The notes beneath the pieces were generated by a model that worked only from the letters and a program-made list of their open reading frames with translations, searched no databases and was not told the DNA's origin. A DNA stretch of 64,000 nucleotides, taken from positions 124,001-188,000 of the forward strand of contig JAFKKN010000002.1 of NCBI GenBank assembly GCA_017305535.1, read 5' to 3'. The stretch is from Hyphomicrobiales bacterium (GTDB taxonomy: Bacteria; Pseudomonadota; Alphaproteobacteria; Rhizobiales; Xanthobacteraceae). Positions 52,701 to 61,835 of the stretch are shown piece after piece. Positions within the stretch are counted from its first letter, which is position 1; every line of letters starts with the position of its first letter. The translations under genes were made by a program, and so were the position numbers.

Positions 52701-54659
52701 ATGAATTACCGGAAATTCGCCGCCGGCACGGCGGCCTGTGTCGCGCTGTCTTCGATCTGCGGCAGCGCGAATGCACAATCGCGCCTCGAGCAGCTCCCCG
52801 ATATCGTGGTGACGGCCGACCGCACACCGGAGCCGATCAGCTCGACCGGCAGCGCCATCAGCGTGATCAGCGGCGAGACGCTGGCAACCAGCAGCCCAAC
52901 CTCCGTGATCGACGCGCTCCGTTCGGTACCGGGACTTGCGGTCACGCAGAGCGGCGGACCTGCCGGCGCGGCCGGCGTGATGCTGCGCGGCGCCAACGTC
53001 GGCCAGACGCTGGTGCTGATCGACGGCATCCGCGTCAATGATCCGACCGGAGTGGCGGCCGACTTCAACTTCGCCGTGCTCGCGCCCGGCATGATCGACC
53101 GGATCGAGGTTTTGCGCGGACCGCAGAGCGCGCTCTACGGCTCTGACGCCATGGGCGGCGTCATCAATATCATCACCAAGAAGGGCACCGGTCCGGCGCA
53201 GTTCAATGTCCGCACCGAGGCCGGCAGCTACGGCACCATCGCGACGACAGCATCGGTGGCGGGCACTCAGGGGCCGTGGTCCTATGCCGTGACCGGCACC
53301 GCCGCGCATACCGATGGCTTTTCCAGCTACGGCTACAGAGTCCCGGCCATCGAGGCCAAGTTCCCGCGCCTTGAGAACGATCCCGTGAATCGCGTCGGCG
53401 GCTCGGCGCGGATCGGATATGACGCCGGCGAAGGCATTCGTTTCGACGCCGGAATTTCGTCAACCTTCACACGCGCTGGCTACGACGCCGGTTTCGGCAC
53501 ATTTCCGGACACGCCCTCGGTCGCGACACAGCAGCTGCGACAGGTGTGGGCCAAAGCCACCTTCGATTCGCTCGGCGGCATGCTGACCCAATCCATCAGC
53601 ACTTTCGCCACCCAGACGTTGCGCTCGTTCAACGATATCTCTTACGGCGCGACCCAACAGCCGATCGACACCTATCAGACCATCACCGACTATATCGGCA
53701 ACAGTGTCGGCGCGGAGTATCAGGGCACGCTGCGCATGGGCAAGGCGGGCTCGCTCACTTACGGCGCGCGAACGCAACACGAAACGGCCGGCATCGCCTC
53801 GACGGATATCTCGCCGTTCCCGAGCCCGCGGCTGTCGAGCCTCCAGGCCACGCAGGATACCAACTCCGCTTTCGCGTTATGGAAGCTGCCGATCGGCGAG
53901 CGGCTCAACGTTTCGCTCGGCGGCCGCGTCGACGACGTGACCAGCGTGGCCACCTTCGCCACCTGGCGCGCCACGGCGGCCTACGACATCCGCGAAACCG
54001 GCACCAAGCTGCGCGCCAGCGCCGGCACCGGCGCCAAGGCGCCCTCGCTCTATCAGCTTTATGGCCCGTATGGCGGCAATTCCCTGCTGAAGCCCGAGGA
54101 AAGCACCGGCTATGACGCCGGCATCGACCAGAAGCTGTTCGACGGCCGGGTGACGTTGTCGCTCACCGGCTTCTACAACAAATTCCGCAACATGATCGAT
54201 TACGTCTACGACCCGGGCAACGTCTTCAGCGGCAAATACATCAACGTCGCCCGCGCCGAAACCCAGGGCATCGAACTTGCCAGCGATATCGACATCATGC
54301 CGGGCAAACTGCGGCTGAAGACCGCCTACACCTATCTTGAGGCACACGATCTCGACACCGGACTGGTGCTGGCGCGGCGGCCGAACCATCTCGCACGCAT
54401 CGCGCTCGCCATCACGCCAACCGATCGCTGGCTGATCGAGCCGCGCGTCCTGATGGTCTCCAAGCGCTTCAGCAGCACCAACGAAATGAATCCGCTCGCC
54501 GCCTATACCCGCGTCGATCTCTATACCGAATACAAGATCGACAATAACTGGAAGGTGTTCGCACGTGGTGAAAACATCTTCAACGAACGCTATCAGGAAG
54601 TGCTGAACTACGGCACCACCGGCCCGGCCGTGTACGGAGGCTTTAACGTGACATGGTGA
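52701..54659 (+). CDS. btuB: TonB-dependent cobalamin receptor
   Basis: A 652-residue outer-membrane receptor with a signal peptide (MNYRKFAAGTAACVALSSIC, cleavage after ANA). A TonB-box-like LPDIVVTADRTPEPI and a plug domain with SVIDALRSVPGLAVTQSGGP and RIEVLRGPQSALYGSDAMGG follow, then a 22-strand barrel ending in the aromatic VYGGFNVTW. It imports B12 with TonB energy. Position directly downstream of a B12 riboswitch supports the substrate. The stop overlaps the btuC start by 7 bp, so receptor and inner-membrane permease are co-translated. Confidence 0.95.
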   Translation: MNYRKFAAGTAACVALSSICGSANAQSRLEQLPDIVVTADRTPEPISSTGSAISVISGETLATSSPTSVIDALRSVPGLAVTQSGGPAGAAGVMLRGANVGQTLVLIDGIRVNDPTGVAADFNFAVLAPGMIDRIEVLRGPQSALYGSDAMGGVINIITKKGTGPAQFNVRTEAGSYGTIATTASVAGTQGPWSYAVTGTAAHTDGFSSYGYRVPAIEAKFPRLENDPVNRVGGSARIGYDAGEGIRFDAGISSTFTRAGYDAGFGTFPDTPSVATQQLRQVWAKATFDSLGGMLTQSISTFATQTLRSFNDISYGATQQPIDTYQTITDYIGNSVGAEYQGTLRMGKAGSLTYGARTQHETAGIASTDISPFPSPRLSSLQATQDTNSAFALWKLPIGERLNVSLGGRVDDVTSVATFATWRATAAYDIRETGTKLRASAGTGAKAPSLYQLYGPYGGNSLLKPEESTGYDAGIDQKLFDGRVTLSLTGFYNKFRNMIDYVYDPGNVFSGKYINVARAETQGIELASDIDIMPGKLRLKTAYTYLEAHDLDTGLVLARRPNHLARIALAITPTDRWLIEPRVLMVSKRFSSTNEMNPLAAYTRVDLYTEYKIDNNWKVFARGENIFNERYQEVLNYGTTGPAVYGGFNVTW

Positions 54660-55681
54660 CGGAAAGCGCCGCAGCCAAACGACGGACCAGCACCATCATC
54701 GCCATGGTGCTGCTCGTCGTGCTGCTGGCGCTGATCTCGCTCGGCGTCGGGCCGGTGCGGATGTCGCCGCTGACAGTCCTCAAGACCCTGTTCGGTGGCG
54801 GCGGCAATGACGTCTATCGCGTGATCGTGCAGGAAATTCGTCTGCCGCGCACGATTCTCGCGGTTGCGATCGGCGCCATTCTCGGTCTCTCCGGCGCGGC
54901 GCTGCAAGGGCTGCTGCGCAATCCGCTCGCTTCGCCATCACTGTTCGGCGCGCCGCAAGCGGCAGCGTTCGGCGCGGTGCTGGTGATCGCGCTCGGCCTT
55001 GCCGACGTGCGCTCCTACGTGTTGCCCGGCGCGGCGATCATCATGGCCTTCTTGTCCGTGTTCGCGCTGCTGGTGGTGGCGGGACGCAACGCCGGCCTCC
55101 TGATTCTCATCCTCGCCGGCCTTGCGATTTCGAGTCTCGCCGGCTCCGCCACCGCGCTGGCGATGAATCTCTCCAGCAATCCGTTCGTAGCGCTGGAGAT
55201 CGCATTCTGGCTGCTCGGTTCGCTCGAGGACCGCAGCTTCCGCCATGTCATGCTGGCGCTGCCGTTCATCACCATCGGGGCGATCATTCTGATGAGCCAG
55301 CGCAACGCGTTGCGCGCCCTGAGCCTCGGCGAGGAAACCGCGCAAAGCCTCGGCGTTCATGTCGGGTCGCTGCGGCTGATCGTGATTCTCGGCGTCGCGT
55401 TCGGCGTCGGTGGCGCTGTTGCGGTGACCGGCACCATCGGCTTCATCGGCCTGATCGCGCCGCATCTGATGCGGCCGCTGGTCGGCTACGATCCGGCGCG
55501 GCTCCTGGTGCCGAGCGCACTCGCAGGCGCGGCGCTGTTACTTGCGGCTGATATCGCCGTGCGCATCATTCCCTCCACCAGCGACATCAAGGTCGGCGTA
55601 CTGACCTCGCTGATCGGCGTACCGTTCTTCCTCTACCTGATCATGCGCGAGCGTCGCGCATTGGGAGGCGGCGTCGGATGA
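54653..55681 (+). CDS. btuC: Vitamin B12 ABC transporter permease
   Basis: A 342-residue FecCD-family permease with about ten helices. IRLPRTILAVAIGAILGLSGAALQGLLRNPLASP contains the conserved helix-2/3 region, then LFGAPQAAAFGAVL and GFIGLIAPHLMRPLVGYDPARLLVPSALAG near the coupling helix, and PSTSDIKVGVLTSLIGVPFFLYLI at the end. BtuC takes B12 from BtuF across the inner membrane. It overlaps btuB at the start and btuD at the end by ATGA, all under the upstream riboswitch. Confidence 0.95.
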   Translation: MVTESAAAKRRTSTIIAMVLLVVLLALISLGVGPVRMSPLTVLKTLFGGGGNDVYRVIVQEIRLPRTILAVAIGAILGLSGAALQGLLRNPLASPSLFGAPQAAAFGAVLVIALGLADVRSYVLPGAAIIMAFLSVFALLVVAGRNAGLLILILAGLAISSLAGSATALAMNLSSNPFVALEIAFWLLGSLEDRSFRHVMLALPFITIGAIILMSQRNALRALSLGEETAQSLGVHVGSLRLIVILGVAFGVGGAVAVTGTIGFIGLIAPHLMRPLVGYDPARLLVPSALAGAALLLAADIAVRIIPSTSDIKVGVLTSLIGVPFFLYLIMRERRALGGGVG

Positions 55682-56457
55682 TGGATGCGTTCCTCACCGC
55701 GCACAAACTGAGCGTCACGCTCGCCGGACGCGAAGTGCTGCACGATATCTCGCTGGCCTTGCCGCGCCAGCATCTTGTCGCTCTCGTTGGACCGAACGGC
55801 GCCGGCAAGACCACGCTGCTGCGCGCGCTGGCCGGGCTGCTGCCCGCGCGTGGCGCGATCCATATCGGCGGCGACGCGCTGAGCGCGTTATCGCTCCGCG
55901 AGCGCGCCAAGCGCTTCGGCTATCTGCCGCAAGGCCACATGGTGCACTGGCCGTTGCCGGCGCGCGATATCGTCGCGCTGGGACGCTACCCGCACGGCGC
56001 CACCGATCCGGCGCGGCTGTCGCCCACCGATGAAGCCGCCGTCGAACGCGCGATGCTGGCGACGGACGTGACACAGTTCAGCACCCGCCCCGCCACCGAA
56101 CTCTCCGGCGGCGAACGCAGCCGCGTCGCATTGGCGCGCGTGCTGGCGGTGGAAGCGCCGGTGATCCTCGCCGACGAGCCGACCGCCGCGCTCGATCCGC
56201 GCTTTCAGATCGAGGTGATGAAGAACCTGCGCGCCGCCGCCGACAGCGGCATTCTCGCCATCGTCGTCACCCACGATCTCGGCCTCGCCGCGCGCTATGC
56301 CGACGTGGTGATGGTGATGCAGGACGGCCGTCTGGTGGCGCAAGGCGCGCCGGCCGAGGCACTCTCCGACGATATCCTCGCCAATGTGTTTCGCGTCACC
56401 GCCTACCGAACCGGCCACGAACACCGCATGATCATCGTGCCGTGGGCCGGCGTGTGA
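55678..56457 (+). CDS. btuD: Vitamin B12 ABC transporter ATP-binding protein
   Basis: A 259-residue ATPase with Walker A GPNGAGKTTLLRALAG, Q-loop YLPQGHMVHWPLPARDIVALG, signature LSGGERSRVALARVLAV, Walker B VILADEPTAALDPR and the switch VVTHDLGLAARYADVV. These fit the Fe-siderophore/B12 importer type. Two ATGs (55678, 55681) are adjacent. It ends the btuB-btuC-btuD riboswitch operon. The binding protein btuF is separate at 57574. A palindromic repeat starts 15 bp after the stop. Confidence 0.95.
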   Translation: MMDAFLTAHKLSVTLAGREVLHDISLALPRQHLVALVGPNGAGKTTLLRALAGLLPARGAIHIGGDALSALSLRERAKRFGYLPQGHMVHWPLPARDIVALGRYPHGATDPARLSPTDEAAVERAMLATDVTQFSTRPATELSGGERSRVALARVLAVEAPVILADEPTAALDPRFQIEVMKNLRAAADSGILAIVVTHDLGLAARYADVVMVMQDGRLVAQGAPAEALSDDILANVFRVTAYRTGHEHRMIIVPWAGV

Positions 56458-56471
56458 ACGCGATGAAACAG

Positions 56472-56558
56472 CGTCATTCTGAGGTGCGAGCGAAGCGAAC
56501 CTCGAAGGATGCGCCGTCACCCTACGAGGCGCGCGAGGGCGCGCACCTCAGGGTGACG
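56472..56558. repeat. Dispersed palindromic repeat, copy E (supplies cobC stop codon)
   Basis: CGTCATTCTGAGGTGCG at the left mirrors CGCACCTCAGGGTGACG at the right, with CCTCGAAGG and CCTACGAGG inside. The right arm overlaps the last codons and the TGA (56548-56550) of cobC. Confidence 0.8.
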
Positions 56559-57564
56559 GTGTCCCACCTGCTTCCAACTGGCTTTCCGCCAATGCCCGCG
56601 CGAGGCGATCGAGCGCGGCATCGTCCGGCGGCAGGCCGAAGCGCAGCAAGTCATCCGCCCAATCAAAACGCCGGCACCAGATCTGCCGCCGCGCCAGCGC
56701 CGTATGATAGGCTGACGCATGTGGATGTCTGACCAGACGAAACAGTGTTGTGCCGCCGACGGGCGCGAACCCGGCGGCTTGCAACACGGTGTCGAGCCTC
56801 GCGGCCTGCACACGCAATTTGTCACGCGCCTCGTTCGCCCATCGATCATCCTCGAGCGCGATACAACCGACCGCGAGCGCGGGGCCGGAACAGATCCACG
56901 GCCCCATGGCCTCGCGGACCTGCGCGATCAGCCGCTGTGGACCGATGGCGAAGCCGAGCCGCAATCCGGCGAGACCATAGAACTTGCCGAACGAGCGCAG
57001 CACCACAACCGGCCGATCCTTGCACAACGCCACCGCGCTGATCGCGGGATCGAGATCGACAAATGCCTCATCGATCACCATCAGGCCGTCGCGCGCGGCG
57101 ACGATATCGACAAGGCGCGCCAGCGCGGCGTGATCGACGACACGGCCATCGGGATTGTTCGGATTGACGATTACAACGTGACGGGCGGCCTGCGGAATCT
57201 CCGCAACCGCGTCGATGGCGATCACCTCATGCCCCGCCAATCGCCACGCGGCGGCGTGCTCGTTGTAGGTGGGCGAGACGATGGCGACGGCGCCGTGCGC
57301 CGCGATACGCGGCAACCACTGGATCAGAGCCTGCGTGCCGGGTGCGGCGACGATCCCGACATCATCCGGAACAGCGTAGGCACGACGCGCCGCGGCGAGC
57401 AGCGCGGCGTCATCAACGCGCGACGGCAAACGTTGCCAGACATCATGCGAGAGTGGCGGAAGCGGATAGGGATTCGGATTGATGCCGGTCGAGAGATCGA
57501 GCCACGCCTCCGGCGCGCCGCCGAATTGCGCCATCGCCTCGCCGAGATCGCCACCGTGTTTCAT
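56548..57564 (-). CDS. cobC: Threonine-phosphate decarboxylase (CobC)
   Basis: A 338-residue PLP fold-type I enzyme of the histidinol-phosphate-aminotransferase-like branch. HGGDLGEAMAQFGG, LDLSTGINPNPYPLP, GTQALIQWLPRIA, SPTYNEHAAAWRLAGHEV, NPNNPDGRVV and the PLP lysine in SFGKFYGLAGLRLGFAIG are the features of L-threonine-O-3-phosphate decarboxylase, which makes aminopropanol phosphate for the nucleotide loop of cobalamin. GAGGTGC precedes the ATG at 57564. The C-terminal codons lie inside a palindromic repeat. It is head-to-head with btuF, their start codons being only 9 bp apart. Confidence 0.9.
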   Translation of the reverse strand: MKHGGDLGEAMAQFGGAPEAWLDLSTGINPNPYPLPPLSHDVWQRLPSRVDDAALLAAARRAYAVPDDVGIVAAPGTQALIQWLPRIAAHGAVAIVSPTYNEHAAAWRLAGHEVIAIDAVAEIPQAARHVVIVNPNNPDGRVVDHAALARLVDIVAARDGLMVIDEAFVDLDPAISAVALCKDRPVVVLRSFGKFYGLAGLRLGFAIGPQRLIAQVREAMGPWICSGPALAVGCIALEDDRWANEARDKLRVQAARLDTVLQAAGFAPVGGTTLFRLVRHPHASAYHTALARRQIWCRRFDWADDLLRFGLPPDDAALDRLARALAESQLEAGGTPSP

Positions 57565-57573
57565 GCGCACCTC

Positions 57574-58467
57574 ATGCCACGGCGCGGCGCGCTGCGCGAG
57601 GGTTTATCGCACGCCCTCGTCGGCATTGTCGCTGCAATGTCTGTCGTAGCCATCGCACCAGCGCGCGCGGCGGAATTGCCGCGTATCGCCTCGATCAATG
57701 CCTGCACCGATCAGTTGCTGCTGGCGCTGGCCGACCCCGAGCAGATCCTCGGCCTCGGTCCCTACGCGCGCGACACCACGCGCTCTTGGGGCGCCGCCGT
57801 CGCGCATCGCTACCCGCGCCTGTCGGGCGAAGCCGAAGACGTGCTGGTGCTGAAACCGGACGTGGTGGTGGCCGGCAGTTTCACCAAGCGCGCCACCCGC
57901 GAGTTGCTGAAGGAACACGGCCAGAACGTTGTCACTTTCGATGTTGCGCATTCGCTCGACGAGGTGAAAGCGCAGATCCGCAAGATGGGCGAGGTGACGC
58001 AGCATCCCGACCGCGCCGAGACCTACATCTCGCACATCGACACCGCCCTCGCACGCACGCGGCAATTCGTTGCGAAGAAGCATTATCGCGTGCTGTCGGT
58101 GTCGCGACGCGGCTGGGTATCGGGCAGCCGCAGCTTGATGAGTTCGCTGCTCGCGGAGATCGGGTTGACCAACGCCGCCGGCGAGCTTGGCCTCAAGTTC
58201 GGCGGCTTTGCCTCGCTGGAGGCCATCATCAAACTGCAACCGGATTTCATCGTCGTGTCGAACGACAGCGATTTCGCCGAGGACGAAGGCCGCGCCTTCC
58301 TGCTGCATCCGGCGCTTGAACATTTCTATCCGCCGTCGAAGCGCCTCATCGTGCCGGAGCGGCTGACCGTCTGCGGCGGCCCGATGGTGGCCGACGCACT
58401 GGACCGCATCGTCAGCGAGATCACCCGCGCCGAACGCGAGGCCGGCACGGCCGCGCCAACGTACTGA
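57574..58467 (+). CDS. btuF: Cobalamin-binding periplasmic protein BtuF-like
   Basis: A 297-residue secreted protein with a signal peptide (hydrophobic ALVGIVAAMSVVAIAPARA) and a class-III Peripla_BP_2 fold: RIASINACTDQLLLALADPEQILGLGPY in the first lobe, VLVLKPDVVVAGSFTKRATRELL, a long connecting helix, and GGFASLEAIIKLQPDFIVV. It would deliver B12 or another cobamide to BtuC/D. The start at 57574 is the most upstream ATG with a full signal peptide, although no good ribosome site is seen; 57637 is a poor alternative. It is followed by cobD with one base between stop and start. Confidence 0.88.
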   Translation: MPRRGALREGLSHALVGIVAAMSVVAIAPARAAELPRIASINACTDQLLLALADPEQILGLGPYARDTTRSWGAAVAHRYPRLSGEAEDVLVLKPDVVVAGSFTKRATRELLKEHGQNVVTFDVAHSLDEVKAQIRKMGEVTQHPDRAETYISHIDTALARTRQFVAKKHYRVLSVSRRGWVSGSRSLMSSLLAEIGLTNAAGELGLKFGGFASLEAIIKLQPDFIVVSNDSDFAEDEGRAFLLHPALEHFYPPSKRLIVPERLTVCGGPMVADALDRIVSEITRAEREAGTAAPTY

Positions 58468-58468
58468 C

Positions 58469-59446
58469 ATGCTGTCGTGGAGCGACACGCTTGTCATCAC
58501 GGTGGTCGCTCTGACTGCCGACGCCGTCATCGGCGATCCGGACTGGCTGTGGCGACGACTGGCGCATCCTGTGGCGATGATCGGCCGCGCTATCGCTGCG
58601 CTGGATCGCGCGCTCAATCGCGAAACGTGGTCGCCGGCACGACGCAAGCTTTTCGGAATCGCCACCATTCTGCTGCTAGTTATCGCATCACTTCTCCTTG
58701 GATACGCCATTGAAGCCATCATCCCGAGCGGCCTCGCCGGCGACATCGCGCTGGGCCTTCTGGCCTCGACATTGATCGCGCAGAAAAGCCTCTATCAGCA
58801 CATCGCGCGGGTCCACGCGGCATTTGGCCCAGGCGGCCTCACCGCCGCGCGCGAGGCCGTGAGTCTGATCGTCGGCCGCGACCCCAACAGTCTGGACGAG
58901 AGCGGCGTCAGCCGCGCCGCCATCGAATCCTGCGCCGAGAATTTTTCCGACGGCGTGGTGGCGCCGACATTCTGGCTGGCATTGCTCGGCTTGCCGGGGC
59001 TGCTCGCTTACAAGGCGATCAACACCGCGGATTCGATGATCGGCCACCGCAGCGACAAGTATCGCGAGTTCGGCTGGGCCTCGGCGCGGCTCGACGACGT
59101 CGCCAACCTCGCGCCCGCGCGGATCGCAGGTCTGTTGCTGGCGCTCACCGCGCCGATCGCGCGCGGATCGATCGTATCCGCCCTGAAAACGATGTGGCGC
59201 GACGCGCGGAAACATCGCTCGCCCAATGCCGGCTGGCCCGAAAGCGCGATGGCAGGTGCGCTCGGCATCAAGCTCGCCGGCCCGCGCCGCTATGCCGAAG
59301 GAACGGTCGAGGACCCTTATCTCAACGCTGAAGGCCGCGATGCCACGCCCGCCGACATTTGCCACGCACTGCGGATGCTGGTGGTGGCGTGCCTTGTTGA
59401 ATTCGTGATCTTCGCCTTTCTGACGTTAGGGCTCGTGGCGCTCTGA
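58469..59446 (+). CDS. cobD: Adenosylcobinamide-phosphate synthase (CbiB/CobD)
   Basis: A 325-residue membrane protein with about six helices, starting VVALTADAVIGDPDWLWRRLAHPVAMIGR with the D and HP of the family, then ESGVSRAAIESCAENFSDGVVAP, FWLALLGLPGLLAYKAINTADSMIGHRSDKYREFGW and RLDDVANLAPARI. It attaches aminopropanol phosphate to adenosylcobyric acid, using the product of CobC. It begins one base after the btuF stop and so belongs to a btuF-cobD transcript. Confidence 0.94.
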   Translation: MLSWSDTLVITVVALTADAVIGDPDWLWRRLAHPVAMIGRAIAALDRALNRETWSPARRKLFGIATILLLVIASLLLGYAIEAIIPSGLAGDIALGLLASTLIAQKSLYQHIARVHAAFGPGGLTAAREAVSLIVGRDPNSLDESGVSRAAIESCAENFSDGVVAPTFWLALLGLPGLLAYKAINTADSMIGHRSDKYREFGWASARLDDVANLAPARIAGLLLALTAPIARGSIVSALKTMWRDARKHRSPNAGWPESAMAGALGIKLAGPRRYAEGTVEDPYLNAEGRDATPADICHALRMLVVACLVEFVIFAFLTLGLVAL

Positions 59447-59459
59447 CAATCTATCAACT

Positions 59460-59702
59460 CGTCATGGCCGGGCTTGTGCCGGCCATCCACGATTTGCCCG
59501 TTGAATGAATTTCCGTAAAGACGTGGATGTCCGGGATCATAGGCGAGCGAAGCGACGCCGTTCTTCGAACGGCTATAGGCGAGCGAAGCGACGCCGTTCT
59601 TCGAACGGCTATGGGCGAGCGAAACGACGCCGTCCTTCGAACGGCTATGGGCGAGCGAAGCGGCGCCGTCCTTCGAACGGCCATGCCCGGACATGACGGA
59701 GA
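59460..59702. repeat. Dispersed palindromic repeat, copy F, expanded with tandem units
   Basis: An ATGGCCGG hairpin (59460-59491) is followed by a GTGGATGTCCGGGATCAT arm and a closing GCCATGCCCGGACATGACG arm; between these arms sits the four-unit tandem array described separately. It separates the convergent cobD and cobQ genes. Confidence 0.85.
59541..59684. repeat. Four tandem copies of a 36-bp hairpin unit
   Basis: Units run 59541-59576, 59577-59612, 59613-59648 and 59649-59684. The consensus begins RGGCGAGCGAAGCGACGCC and ends CTTCGAACGGCTAT, so each unit holds a GCCGTTC/GAACGGC stem with a TTC loop. Units 1 and 2 are identical; units 3 and 4 differ at a few bases. Length 36 keeps all frames open, which gives false small ORFs of a 12-residue repeat. 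Confidence 0.95.
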
Positions 59703-59727
59703 GCGAATGCAGCAACACGACCCGGTT

Positions 59728-61212
59728 CTACGTTTCTAAATGCGCCCGCCCTCTCCGCCGCGCGATGGCCAATAGCGCATCGATATCGAGATACGCTTCG
59801 AGATGGTCGGCCAGTGCGTCCAGCGCGGTTTCAACCCGTGCTTCATAAGCCAGCGACGAGGCAACGCGAAAATTCTTCAGCCATGCCGCGCGAAAGGCGT
59901 CGCAGGAAAACAACCCATGCAGATAAGTCCCCTGCACGCGACCATCACGCGAAGTCGCACCATCATATCGCTCGCCGACTTGCAGCATCGGCCGCGCGTC
60001 ATCCGGTCCGCTGCTGCGGCCGAGATGAATCTCGTAGCCCTCGACGGGCAGGCCGCTGGCACAGTGAACGCCTCGCGTCAGCGTGGTGGACTTGTCGCCC
60101 TGCATCACGGTGTCGATGTCGAGCAGGCCCAATCCCTCGACGCGCCCTGGCGCGCCGTCCAACCCATCGGGATCGGCGATGGATTTGCCCAGCATCTGAT
60201 AGCCGCCGCAGAGACCCAGCACGTGCCCGCCACGCCGCACATGCGCGGCGATATCGATGTCCCAGCCCTGCGCGCGCAGGAAGGCGAGATCGCCCAGCGT
60301 CGATTTGCTGCCGGGCAGGATCACGACATTTGCTTCGGCGGGTATAGGCTCGCCCGGCCGCACGAAACGCAAGCTGACGCCGGACTCCATCGCCAGCGGA
60401 TCGACATCGTCGAAATTCGCGATGCGCGCCAGCATCGGCACCGCGATCACGCAAGCCACGCCTTCACGCGCGGCATTGCTTTCGAGATCGAGCGCATCCT
60501 CGGCGGGCAACCACGCCGCCTGCGGCAGCCACGGCACCACACCGAACGACGGCCAGCCGGTCATCCGCGTCACAGCATCAAGGCCGGCATCGAACAGCTT
60601 CACCTCGCCGCGAAATTTGTTGATGAGAAAACCGTGAATCCGCGCGCGCTCCTCCGGCTCCAGCACCGCATGAGTGCCGACCAGACTGGCGATGACACCG
60701 CCGCGATCGATATCGCCCGCCAGCACCACCGGCACGTCGGCGGCGATGGCGAAACCCATGTTGGCGATATCGCCCTCGCGCAGGTTGATTTCCGCCGGAC
60801 TGCCAGCGCCTTCCACCAGTACGATGTCCGCCTCGCGCGCGAGATGCGTAAAGCTTTCCAGCACCAGCGGCAGCAGATCCTTCTTCTTGTCGAGAAAATT
60901 TTTCGCGCGCAGCGTTCCCATGCGTTGACCACGTACGATCACCTGCGCGCCGGTATCGGTTTCCGGTTTCAGCAGCACGGGATTCATGTGCACGCTCGGC
61001 GGCAGCCGCGCCGCGCGCGCCTGCACCGCCTGCGCGCGGCCGATCTCGCCGCCGTCCACGGCGATCGCCGCGTTGTTCGACATGTTCTGCGGCTTGAACG
61101 GCGCGACACGGAAACCTCGCCGCACCAGCACACGCGCAAGGCCCGCCACCAGCGTCGACTTGCCGGCGTTGGAGCCGGTGGCCTGGATCATCAGCGCGGG
61201 CGTTGGAGTCAA
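59728..61212 (-). CDS. cobQ: Cobyric acid synthase
   Basis: A 494-residue glutamine-dependent amidotransferase. The N-terminal synthetase part has [21 protein letters not shown] with a P-loop, [24 protein letters not shown] and [19 protein letters not shown]; the C-terminal glutaminase has [16 protein letters not shown] with the catalytic Cys, and GTYLHGLF with the histidine. It amidates four carboxyl groups of adenosylcobyrinate a,c-diamide. The start is TTG 61212, overlapping the cobO stop as TTGA; ATG 61191 would shorten the P-loop lead too much. It ends the riboswitch-controlled cobP-cobO-cobQ operon. Confidence 0.95.
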   Translation of the reverse strand: MTPTPALMIQATGSNAGKSTLVAGLARVLVRRGFRVAPFKPQNMSNNAAIAVDGGEIGRAQAVQARAARLPPSVHMNPVLLKPETDTGAQVIVRGQRMGTLRAKNFLDKKKDLLPLVLESFTHLAREADIVLVEGAGSPAEINLREGDIANMGFAIAADVPVVLAGDIDRGGVIASLVGTHAVLEPEERARIHGFLINKFRGEVKLFDAGLDAVTRMTGWPSFGVVPWLPQAAWLPAEDALDLESNAAREGVACVIAVPMLARIANFDDVDPLAMESGVSLRFVRPGEPIPAEANVVILPGSKSTLGDLAFLRAQGWDIDIAAHVRRGGHVLGLCGGYQMLGKSIADPDGLDGAPGRVEGLGLLDIDTVMQGDKSTTLTRGVHCASGLPVEGYEIHLGRSSGPDDARPMLQVGERYDGATSRDGRVQGTYLHGLFSCDAFRAAWLKNFRVASSLAYEARVETALDALADHLEAYLDIDALLAIARRRGRAHLET

Positions 61213-61835
61213 AACTCAATCCCCTTCTGCGCCTTCACACCCTGACGGAACGGATGCTTCACCATGGTCATGTCGGTGACGAGGTCCGCCATTTCGATCA
61301 GGCTGTCATGCGCGTTGCGGCCCGTGATGACGACGTGTTTGTCGGCCGGTTTCTCCTCGCGCAGAAACGCCAGCACTTCATCCAGCGGCAGGTAATCGTA
61401 ACGCAGCACGATGTTGAGTTCGTCGAGCAGCACCAGTTGATGGCGATCGTCGCGGATCAGCGCCTTGGCCTGCTCCCAGCCGGCGCGCGCGGCGGCGATA
61501 TCGCGGGCGCGATCCTGCGTTTCCCAGGTGAAGCCCTCGCCCATGATGTGCAACGTCACCAGATCGGGAAATTGATTCAGCAGGCGTGCCTCGCCGGTGT
61601 CCCACTTCGCCGACTTGGTGAACTGCACGATGCCCACCGGCATGTCGTGGCCGATGTGACGGAACACCATGCCGAGCGCGGCGGAGGTCTTGCCCTTGCC
61701 GTTGCCGGTGTGGACGATCAAGAGACCTTTCTCGACGGTCTTGGTCTCCATCATGCGGTCGCGCGCGGCTTTCAGCTTGCGCATCTTGTCGTTGTGTTTG
61801 GCGTTCCGCGCGTCGTCGCCTGCTTGATCGGTCAT
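61209..61835 (-). CDS. cobO: Cob(I)yrinic acid a,c-diamide adenosyltransferase
   Basis: A 208-residue CobA/CobO-type adenosyltransferase with [20 protein letters not shown] near residue 40, which is the P-loop-like ATP site of the family, then [28 protein letters not shown] and [20 protein letters not shown], and [20 protein letters not shown]. It places the upper adenosyl ligand on cob(I) corrinoids. The start at 61835 has GAGGGAACACC upstream and overlaps the cobP stop as ATGA. It is the middle gene of the operon. Confidence 0.96.
   Translation of the reverse strand: MTDQAGDDARNAKHNDKMRKLKAARDRMMETKTVEKGLLIVHTGNGKGKTSAALGMVFRHIGHDMPVGIVQFTKSAKWDTGEARLLNQFPDLVTLHIMGEGFTWETQDRARDIAAARAGWEQAKALIRDDRHQLVLLDELNIVLRYDYLPLDEVLAFLREEKPADKHVVITGRNAHDSLIEMADLVTDMTMVKHPFRQGVKAQKGIEF

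Noticed and set aside
59541..59684. CRISPR array
   Set aside because: The 36-bp units are directly adjacent without spacers, and no cas gene is near.
59527..59739. 70-aa repeat protein encoded by the tandem array
   Set aside because: Both strands and all frames are open because the unit length is a multiple of three. No ribosome site, and it lies inside a palindromic element.
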